From NCBI GenBank assembly GCA_034437275.1, contig DAOTUD010000137.1:1-11208 (forward strand): a stretch of 11,208 bases of DNA, in the 5' to 3' direction. The position numbers and the translations under genes are program-made. A model generated the notes under the pieces. It saw only the letters and a list, made by a program, of their open reading frames with translations, did not search any database and was not told the origin of the DNA. Positions 1 through 6,035 of the stretch are shown here, in pieces. Source of the stretch: TC-15 sp034437275. GTDB taxonomy: Bacteria; Chloroflexota; Anaerolineae; Aggregatilineales; Aggregatilineaceae. Positions within the stretch are counted from its first letter, which is position 1, and each line of letters begins with the position of its first letter.

Positions 1-85
1 TCGCTGCTTCAACCGTGCTAAACACTTGTTGCGCGGCAATCAGAAAGTTGATGTAGTCCAGTTCGTCGCATTTGGGTGGGTTCAT
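1..85 (-). CDS. IS transposase, N-terminal fragment (cut by window edge)
   Basis: Reading the minus strand from the ATG at 85 gives 28 residues without a stop, beginning MNPPKCDELDYINFLIAAQQ and running on as VFSTVEAA to the window edge. This opening resembles DDE transposases of the IS4/IS701 type, whose N-termini often read '...YINFLIAAQ...TEAAR'; I recognise it by memory, not by search. The rest of the gene lies outside the window, so I cannot say whether the element is intact. There is no strong ribosome site upstream, which is common for transposases. A six-codon ORF (ATG at 106 on the minus strand) ends in a TGA that overlaps this ATG as ATGA. The element sits just beyond the purD stop and on the same strand, so purD transcription could read into it. 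Confidence 0.68.
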   Translation of the reverse strand, partial: MNPPKCDELDYINFLIAAQQVFSTVEAA

Positions 86-155
86 GCTTTCAAGTTTAGC
101 ATTTCTCGCTCAACTGCGTAACTTCTAACAGGTTTTTATGAATCGGCGGACCTTC
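86..155. other. Short spacer between purD stop and transposase start, probably holding the IS terminus
   Basis: These 70 bases separate the purD stop from the transposase ATG. Because the transposase reads away from purD, the end of the insertion sequence must lie here, most likely between about 90 and 135. The inverted repeat cannot be defined without the other end of the element. I see no terminator hairpin for purD in this stretch, so the IS may have separated purD from its original downstream sequence. Confidence 0.4.
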
Positions 156-1442
156 CTATAAGCTGTGCCACAGCGCCCGCGCGCCGATGTCGGTGCGGTA
201 GTGCGCGCCGTCGAAGTGGACGCGCCGCACCGCGTCGTACACCGCCGAGATCGCCGCCGGCAGTTGGGGGCCGGTGCCGGTCAGGTTCAGCACGCGCCCG
301 CCGGTCGTGACCAGCGCGCCGTCCTCCGCCAGCCGCGTCCCGGCGTGGAACACCATCACGTCCGGCGTGAGCGCCGGGGACTGGATGATCGGGATGCCGG
401 GGTCGTTGCGCTCCGGATAGCCCTCGCTGGCCAGCACCACCGTCACCGCCGCCTGGTTGTGCCATTCCACGTCCAGCGCGTGCAGTTGCCCATCGACGCA
501 GGCGTCGATCACGTCGAGCAGGTCGGTCTTGAGCAAGGGCAGCAGCGTCTGCGCGCCGGGATCGCCAAACCGGGCGTTGATCTCCAGCGCGGTGGGGCCA
601 TCGTCGGTCAGCACCACGCCCGCGTACAGCACGCCCTTGAAGCAGCAGTCCTCCGCACGCAGCCCGGCCAGCGCCGGCGCGATGATGTCGCGGCGGACGT
701 GCTCGGCCAGGTGCGGCGTCAGCGCCGGGTCCGGCGCATACGACCCCATCCCGCCCGTGTTTGGCCCAATGTCGTTATCGAACAGGCGCTTGTAATCGCG
801 CACAGCAGGCATCATGGCGATGCCGTTGCCGTCCACAAACGCCATCACCGACACCTCGGCCCCGACCAGGCGCTCCTCGATCAGCACGCGGTGCCCGGCA
901 GCGCCCAGCGAGTCGCGCTCCAGCAGCGAGCGCAGAATCCCCTCGGCGTCAGTCTCGCCGTGCGGCAAAAAGACCCCCTTGCCCCGCGCCAGCCCGTCGG
1001 CTTTGATCACCATGTTCTCGTAGTGATGCGTGGCCAGGTACTCCATCGCGCCGTCAATGGTGGTGAACACCTCGTACGGCGCAGTGGGAATGGCGTTGTC
1101 GACCATGAGCTGCTTGGCGTAGTGCTTGGAGCTTTCGATCATGGCCGCGCGGCGGTGCGGACCGAACACGCGCAGCCCCGCCGCCTCGAACTGGTCGACC
1201 AGCCCCCCAGCCAGCGGACCCTCCGGCCCGACGACGGTCAGATCGACAGCGTTGTGCTCGGCGAAATCCAGCAGGCTGACGATGTCGGTTTCGTCAATAT
1301 CCACGTTGCGCACAAACAACGGCAGCGTCGCCGTGCCGCCGTTGCCGGGGGCGGCGCTGATGCGGGTGATGCGTGGGGAATGGGCCAGCTTCCAGGCGAT
1401 GGCATGTTCGCGTCCCCCGCTGCCAATCACCAGTACGTGCAT
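156..1442 (-). CDS. purD: Phosphoribosylamine-glycine ligase (GAR synthetase)
   Basis: This cytosolic ATP-grasp enzyme joins glycine to 5-phosphoribosylamine to give GAR, the second step of de novo purine synthesis. The 428-residue length is normal for PurD. Visible motifs are the N-terminal GSGGREHA loop (7-14), the ATP-grasp segment KADGLARGKGV (147-157), NTGGMG (228-233) and the metal-binding segment EINARFGDP (287-295), in which Glu287 and Asn289 match the usual Mg ligands. I chose the ATG at 1442 because AGGGAGGT stands 7 bases upstream and the protein then opens with MHVLVIGSGGREHA. The longer frame to 1490 has no family support. One oddity is that the usual DPE(T/A)Q reads DPGAQ (Gly296). 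The start lies 50 bp below the stop of the sugar isomerase gene with no terminator between, so purD may be the last gene of that operon. Confidence 0.96.
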   Translation of the reverse strand: MHVLVIGSGGREHAIAWKLAHSPRITRISAAPGNGGTATLPLFVRNVDIDETDIVSLLDFAEHNAVDLTVVGPEGPLAGGLVDQFEAAGLRVFGPHRRAAMIESSKHYAKQLMVDNAIPTAPYEVFTTIDGAMEYLATHHYENMVIKADGLARGKGVFLPHGETDAEGILRSLLERDSLGAAGHRVLIEERLVGAEVSVMAFVDGNGIAMMPAVRDYKRLFDNDIGPNTGGMGSYAPDPALTPHLAEHVRRDIIAPALAGLRAEDCCFKGVLYAGVVLTDDGPTALEINARFGDPGAQTLLPLLKTDLLDVIDACVDGQLHALDVEWHNQAAVTVVLASEGYPERNDPGIPIIQSPALTPDVMVFHAGTRLAEDGALVTTGGRVLNLTGTGPQLPAAISAVYDAVRRVHFDGAHYRTDIGARALWHSL

Positions 1443-1492
1443 AGTCGTAACCTCCCTGGCCGAAAGCAATCGTGGAAAACTGCCCCTCACCC

Positions 1493-2527
1493 TCAGCGCT
1501 GCATCAGGTGCGCCAGGATCAGGCGGTCCAGTTCTTCATAGTCGCGGGCATCGATGCACTGCTGCATCGCGTCGCGGTCCAGGCTGCGCACACGCTCCAC
1601 CAGCCACAGGAAGAGCGCGCGGCTGTTGCTCAGGTGCTTTTCGGCCACATCCGCCGGCTGGGTGCGCAGTGCCTTTACGTCCAGTCCGATGGTGCCCTTC
1701 TCGTAGAACTTGTTGTCGTCCAGCACGAGCACCTGGTCGAACGCGCGGCGCAGGTTCACCGCGCCGAAGGTGCGATCCTGGTCGAACTTGAGGCCGTTCT
1801 GGTCGTTGAGGTGGACGCTCCACAGCTTGTCATACGCCAGCCCGAAAGCCATCTCGTCTGCCGGGTCCAGCCCTGCCAGCACAGCGTGCGCCGACTCGAC
1901 CAACACGCCCATGCGTTCCGGGTGGTTGGTCTTCATGCCCAGCGCGACGGCGTGGCCGATGGTCGGAATGTAGGCCAGGTCCATCGGCTCGTTGGGCTTG
2001 GGCTCGATGGCGATGCGCATCCCTGGCGCGTAGTCCTGGAAGTCGTTGAGCGCCTCGACCAGCAGGTCCACCGCGCGCATCGCGTCTTTCGCCTCGCGCA
2101 TGTAGGTGCCCTCGCGCGCATACCACAGCACCATCAGGTCGGTGCCGAGCACCTGCGCCAGGTCGAGCGTCTTGTGCGTGCGCTCGATGGCGTACTGGCG
2201 TGCCTTGGGATCGTTGGCGGTGTAGGCCCCGTCGACGGTGCGCGGGTCTTCCCACAGGCGGGGCGCGACGATCTCGACGTACAGCCCGGCGTCGTCGAGC
2301 TTTTGACGCAGCGCGCGGGCTTCCTGCTCGATCTGCCGGGCCGACTTGTTGTCGATATCGGGCACGGCGTCGTCGTCGTGGAACTGCACCGCGTCGAAGC
2401 CCAGGCGCGGATAGGCCTTCAGCTTCTCGCCAAAGGGGATGGTCGGGCGCACCGGCGGCCCGAACGGGTCTGCGCCTTCGTGAATATTCCAGGGGCCGAA
2501 CGAAAATTTATAGCCATACGTATCCAT
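1493..2527 (-). CDS. Xylose-isomerase-like sugar isomerase (TIM barrel)
   Basis: This 344-residue protein resembles the actinobacterial (Arthrobacter/Streptomyces) type of xylose isomerase, which interconverts aldose and ketose sugars with two divalent metals, though it is about 40 residues shorter. Conserved features include PFG (21-23), the catalytic segment FHDDD with His50 and Asp53, Trp135, AIEPKPNEP (173-181) with metal ligand Glu175 and Lys177, Glu211 and His214, NDQNGLKFDQD (241-251) with Asp249 and Asp251, and Asp283. The Asp expected at position 239 (Asp245 in Streptomyces numbering) is His, as in rhamnose isomerase and the tagatose-epimerase group, so the sugar may differ from xylose. 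The ATG at 2527 has AGAGAGG 7 bases upstream; the longer frame to 2572 would start inside a hairpin. It follows the permease gene on the same strand, so it probably acts on the imported sugar. Confidence 0.83.
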   Translation of the reverse strand: MDTYGYKFSFGPWNIHEGADPFGPPVRPTIPFGEKLKAYPRLGFDAVQFHDDDAVPDIDNKSARQIEQEARALRQKLDDAGLYVEIVAPRLWEDPRTVDGAYTANDPKARQYAIERTHKTLDLAQVLGTDLMVLWYAREGTYMREAKDAMRAVDLLVEALNDFQDYAPGMRIAIEPKPNEPMDLAYIPTIGHAVALGMKTNHPERMGVLVESAHAVLAGLDPADEMAFGLAYDKLWSVHLNDQNGLKFDQDRTFGAVNLRRAFDQVLVLDDNKFYEKGTIGLDVKALRTQPADVAEKHLSNSRALFLWLVERVRSLDRDAMQQCIDARDYEELDRLILAHLMQR

Positions 2528-2553
2528 CAAAAAACCTCTCTTTCGGATAACCA

Positions 2554-2582
2554 GCAGGGCGTATAGTCGCAATACGCCCTGC
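2554..2582 (-). promoter_or_regulatory. Intercistronic hairpin between permease and isomerase genes
   Basis: A perfect 11-bp inverted repeat (GCAGGGCGTAT / ATACGCCCTGC) with a 7-base loop lies in the 89-bp gap between the permease stop and the isomerase ATG. In the minus-strand transcript it is followed about 20 bases later by six Ts just before the ATG. That spacing is too long for a standard intrinsic terminator. It may act as an RNA-stabilising or processing hairpin or as a partial attenuator. The structure is seen in the sequence; the role is inferred. Confidence 0.6.
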
Positions 2583-2616
2583 CCTCATCACACGCTGGTG
2601 GAACAATACCAACTTG

Positions 2617-4302
2617 TTAGACAAAACGCCAGCGATACATCCACAACCAGAGCAACGCGAACCCGGCGAGGATGATCTGCCCGGCAGTTTGCACCGCCAG
2701 GGCCAGGTCGCCGGCCTGCGTGAACAGCGCGGCCAGCCCCAGCGTCACCAGCACCACGCTGCCGATAGCGATCACGCGGTTACGGGGTTCCTCGGCAGTG
2801 AGCGCCCACAGCACCAGCGACGGGATCGCAATCGCAGCGGCCAGCATCCCGAACTCGACCAGGTCGAGCGAGAGCGCGTTGATGATGAACCCCAGGCCGA
2901 CCATGCCAATCGCGGCGAAAGCCATCACCCAACTCCAGCGGCGCATCTCCGCCAGCCCGAACGCGACCGCCGTCAGGTAGCCGCCGACCAGGATGCCGCC
3001 GGGGATGTACAGCCCCAGCGGTCCTTGCAGATCGACCCCGATCGGGAAGATCAGCAGCGCGACTCCGGCCAGCAGCCACGACGCCGCCCACGCCAGGAAG
3101 AACGCCCCGGCAGCGAAGAAGCCCACCGTAAAGAGCCGCGACACCGGGCCGATACGCCCGATGCGGTCGCGGTTGGCCCAGCCGGGCACCGCGTCGAACT
3201 CCAGCACATCGTACAGGCGGCGGCCCTGGAACCACTGGCGCAGTTGGTCGAACGAAATCGCCAGGATGATCACCGCGCCAATCGCTGCCGGCTGCCAGTA
3301 CGGGTCGTAGCCCAGCAGGTTGAGGCCGTTGCGCAACACCTGCATGATCGCCGCCCCGATCAGCGTGCCGAGGATCGTCCCTTTGCCGCCCATCAGGCTG
3401 GTGCCGCCGATCACCACCGCCGCGATCACGTCCAGCTCGTAGCCGGTGGCCGCCGTCGGGGCCGCGACCCCCAGGCGCGCCGTCATGAGGGTGCCCCCAA
3501 TGCCGCCCATCAGGCCCGAGGCCATGTAGGTCAGCAGCTTGGTCCGGCGCACGTTGATGCCCGACAACCGCGTCGCCTGTTCGTTGCCCCCCACCGCATA
3601 GATCCGGTAGCCCCAGATCGTGCGGTTCAGGAAGATCGTCATCAATATCGCCAGCGCGATCATCACCATCGTCGGGTAGGGTATATCGTAGCCCCCGAGG
3701 GCTAACTCTCCTTGTCCGATTGTCCGGAAATTGTCGTTGAGCTTCTGGAACGGCCAGCCCGAGGACCAGCCATAGCACACACCGCGCGCCATACTCATCA
3801 TGCCCAGCGTGGCGATGAAGGGCGGCAGGTTGGCCCAGGCCACCAGCGCGCCGTTGACCGTGCCCAAAAACAGGCCCATCAGGCACCCGAAAAACAGCGA
3901 CGGGATCACCCACCCGTCGGGGCCGACCATTTGCGCGCGCCCGTTGATCACCTTTTCGACGGCCCACGAGGTTTCCTCGCCCTCAATCGAGCCGCTGATG
4001 GCATAGGCCGCCGCCAACCCGGACAACGCCATGACCGAGCCGACCGACAGGTCGATGCCAGCGGTGATGATCACCAGCGTTTGCCCAAATGCGGCGATCG
4101 CGATCCACGAAAAGGACAAAAACACATTCTGCAAGTTCTGCGAGGTGGTGAATGTGTCGGTTTTGTATGTCAGGTATAGCACCATGACAACCAGGACCAG
4201 GAAGACCCCGATCTCCTGACCGGAAATGAATTTTCGCCACCAGTTCAATGACGCGCGCCCAAAGGCTTTGCGTCGCGATAATGTTGCAGCCTGTCCACTC
4301 AT
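2617..4302 (-). CDS. Sugar ABC transporter permease with long C-terminal membrane extension
   Basis: This inner-membrane subunit belongs to the RbsC/XylH branch (BPD_transp_2 family) and would form a dimer with the ATPase encoded just upstream. Residues 30-352 match the family: the first membrane segment near 31-46, the AGIDLSVGSVMALSG segment (81-95), LPPFIATLGMMS (159-170), GGNEQATRLSGINVRRTK (238-255) at the ATPase contact region, and IGGTSLMGGKGT (298-309). Usual members end near 320-390 residues. This one runs to 561, adding a polar linker (about 353-388) and roughly six hydrophobic segments near 390-420, 430-450, 457-477, 484-502, 508-528 and 537-557. I cannot assign this extension to a family. 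The ATG at 4302 has AAGGA 9 bases upstream and lies 16 bp after the ATPase stop, which suggests translational coupling. The longer frame to 4449 overlaps the ATPase gene and is not needed. Confidence 0.92.
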   Translation of the reverse strand: MSGQAATLSRRKAFGRASLNWWRKFISGQEIGVFLVLVVMVLYLTYKTDTFTTSQNLQNVFLSFSWIAIAAFGQTLVIITAGIDLSVGSVMALSGLAAAYAISGSIEGEETSWAVEKVINGRAQMVGPDGWVIPSLFFGCLMGLFLGTVNGALVAWANLPPFIATLGMMSMARGVCYGWSSGWPFQKLNDNFRTIGQGELALGGYDIPYPTMVMIALAILMTIFLNRTIWGYRIYAVGGNEQATRLSGINVRRTKLLTYMASGLMGGIGGTLMTARLGVAAPTAATGYELDVIAAVVIGGTSLMGGKGTILGTLIGAAIMQVLRNGLNLLGYDPYWQPAAIGAVIILAISFDQLRQWFQGRRLYDVLEFDAVPGWANRDRIGRIGPVSRLFTVGFFAAGAFFLAWAASWLLAGVALLIFPIGVDLQGPLGLYIPGGILVGGYLTAVAFGLAEMRRWSWVMAFAAIGMVGLGFIINALSLDLVEFGMLAAAIAIPSLVLWALTAEEPRNRVIAIGSVVLVTLGLAALFTQAGDLALAVQTAGQIILAGFALLWLWMYRWRFV

Positions 4303-4318
4303 GCTAGAATATCCTTGT

Positions 4319-5854
4319 TCAGTAAGTCTCGTGTAGTGCGTAATTATCTTCTTGTCCGCTGGCGAAGGCCATGATCCGTTCCTGGTCGGCCTCGTCGCGG
4401 TCCAGGATGCCGGTGATGCGTCCCTCGTGCATGACCACGATGCGGTCACTCATCGCCAGGACTTCGGGCATTTCGGATGACACCATAATAATCGCGATGC
4501 CATTGCGCGCCAGATCGGTCATCAGGGCGTGAATCTCGGCTTTGGCCCCCACGTCGATGCCGCGCGTCGGCTCGTCCATGATCAGCACGCGCGGGTTGAG
4601 CAGCAGCCACTTGCCCAGCACGACCTTCTGCTGGTTGCCGCCGGACAGGTTCTTGACCGTCTGCTGCAAGCTGGGCGTGCGCACCCGCAGCCGGCGCGCG
4701 TAATCTTCCGCCGATGCGCGCGCCGCGCGCCGGTTGACGAACCCGACCCGCGTGAAGCGGGACATGGTGGGCATGATCATATTGAACATCACGTTGAGGT
4801 CCAGCACCAGCCCCAGGTTGCCCCGGTCTTCCGGCACCAGCCCGATCCCCAGTTCGACCGCGTGCTCCGGCGACGTGATCTCCACCTCCTGGCCATGCAG
4901 CCAGATGCGGCCCGCGTCCGGCATATCGGCCCCAAAGAGCAGGCGCATCGTCTCGGTGCGCCCCGCCCCGACCAGCCCGGCAAAGCCCAGAATCTCCCCG
5001 GCGCGCAGGTCGAAGGACACATTTTCGACCACCCCGCGCCGCGTCAGCCCTTCGATGTGCAGCACCGTCTCGCCGATGGGGACAATCTCCTTCTGGAACA
5101 TGTCGGACATCTCGCGCCCGACCATCAGCCGGATGATCTCCTCGATGCTGGCCTCGTGGGTCATCATCGTGCCGACGCGCTCGCCGTCACGCAGCACGAC
5201 GATCCGGTCGGAGATTTCCATCACCTCTTCCAGGCGGTGCGTGATGAAGATGATCGACAGCCCGCGATCGCGCAGCGTGCGCACGATCTCGAACAGCACC
5301 TCGGTTTCGTCGCCGCCCAGCGCCGAGGTCGGCTCGTCCATGATCAACACCTGGGCGTCAATCGCCAGCGCTTTGGCGATCTCGACCTGCTGGCGTTCGG
5401 CCACCGACAGGTGCTCGACCGGGGTTGCCGGGTCGACGCGCGCCCCAACTCGTTCGAGCAGGTCGGCGGCGTCGCTTTCCATCTGGCGACGGTTCACCAC
5501 GTTGAATGGGCGCAGCACACCCCCCAGGCGCGGCTCGCGCGCGATGAAGATGTTGGCGGCGGCGGACCGGTTCAACATCAGCGTAAATTCCTGGTAGATG
5601 GTGGCGATACCCAATTCCTGGGATTCGGCGGTAGTTTCGGGTTCGATCTCGCGCTCGTGGAGGAAAATGCGGCCCTTATCTTTGGCATAAGCCCCGGCCA
5701 GGATCTTCATCAGCGTGGATTTGCCTGCACCGTTTTCGCCCAGCAGGGCCACGACCTCGCCCGGGTAGACCTCAAAATCCACGTCCTTAAGCGCCTGTAC
5801 CCCGGGAAAGCTCTTGGAAATTCCTTCGACCCGTAAAACAGGTGTTTGTTCCAA
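4319..5854 (-). CDS. Sugar ABC transporter ATP-binding protein (RbsA/XylG/MglA type, two ATPase domains)
   Basis: This 511-residue cytoplasmic protein has two fused ATPase domains, which is the normal length and plan for carbohydrate-uptake (CUT2) importers. The N-terminal domain has Walker A GENGAGKST (39-47), the Q-loop at IYQEF (86-90), a signature LSVAERQQ (149-156), Walker B VLIMDEPTSAL (169-179) and the switch His206. The C-terminal domain has the degenerate Walker A typical of the family (GLVGAGRTE, 293-301), signature LSGGNQQ (403-409), Walker B VLIMDEPTRGID (423-434) and Ser in place of the switch His (VSSEMPE). The family therefore probably uses one fully active ATP site. The start codon is TTG at 5854, supported by AAGGTAGG 8 bases upstream and by the match of residue 1 onward to family starts. 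It lies between the binding-protein and permease genes and serves the same importer. Confidence 0.95.
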   Translation of the reverse strand: MEQTPVLRVEGISKSFPGVQALKDVDFEVYPGEVVALLGENGAGKSTLMKILAGAYAKDKGRIFLHEREIEPETTAESQELGIATIYQEFTLMLNRSAAANIFIAREPRLGGVLRPFNVVNRRQMESDAADLLERVGARVDPATPVEHLSVAERQQVEIAKALAIDAQVLIMDEPTSALGGDETEVLFEIVRTLRDRGLSIIFITHRLEEVMEISDRIVVLRDGERVGTMMTHEASIEEIIRLMVGREMSDMFQKEIVPIGETVLHIEGLTRRGVVENVSFDLRAGEILGFAGLVGAGRTETMRLLFGADMPDAGRIWLHGQEVEITSPEHAVELGIGLVPEDRGNLGLVLDLNVMFNMIMPTMSRFTRVGFVNRRAARASAEDYARRLRVRTPSLQQTVKNLSGGNQQKVVLGKWLLLNPRVLIMDEPTRGIDVGAKAEIHALMTDLARNGIAIIMVSSEMPEVLAMSDRIVVMHEGRITGILDRDEADQERIMAFASGQEDNYALHETY

Positions 5855-6035
5855 TGGTGTTGCCTACCTTACACAAAGTATTTTGGCTGTTGGTGGGTAT
5901 TTTTCAAGGTTGCGTAAAAAACAAATAACTACAGACCAACAACCGCCGCGTTCACTACCAAAGGCTAACAGTGAGGTGGGAGGGTACTGGCCCCTCCCAC
6001 CTGTGTGTTCCGGGTTAGTGACCCGCTAGCTCAGC
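5855..6035 (-). other. Spacer between binding-protein and ATPase genes
   Basis: This 181-bp gap is the longest inside the operon. It holds one strong hairpin close to the binding-protein stop, then an AT-richer stretch with a T-rich run on the transcript strand (plus 5915-5921), then the ATPase ribosome site. I see no convincing separate promoter for the ATPase gene. Gaps like this are common after abundant binding-protein genes. Confidence 0.6.
5974..6002 (-). promoter_or_regulatory. Stable intercistronic hairpin after the binding-protein gene
   Basis: An 11-bp perfect inverted repeat (AGGTGGGAGGG / CCCTCCCACCT, the inner pair included) with a 7-base loop lies 34 bases after the binding-protein stop. 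No U-run follows it directly on the transcript strand; the first T-rich stretch is about 50 bases further on. It looks like a stem that protects the upstream message or gives partial termination, so the binding protein would be made in excess over ATPase and permease, as in malE-malF type operons. The role is inferred. Confidence 0.6.

Noticed and set aside
165..1541. Long plus-strand open frame antisense to purD
   Set aside because: PurD on the other strand has clear family motifs; this frame has low-complexity Arg/Gln/His composition typical of a shadow.
2780..3967. 395-codon minus-strand frame inside the permease gene
   Set aside because: It overlaps the permease in another frame, is rich in Gly/Arg/Pro/Asp and has no membrane or domain pattern.
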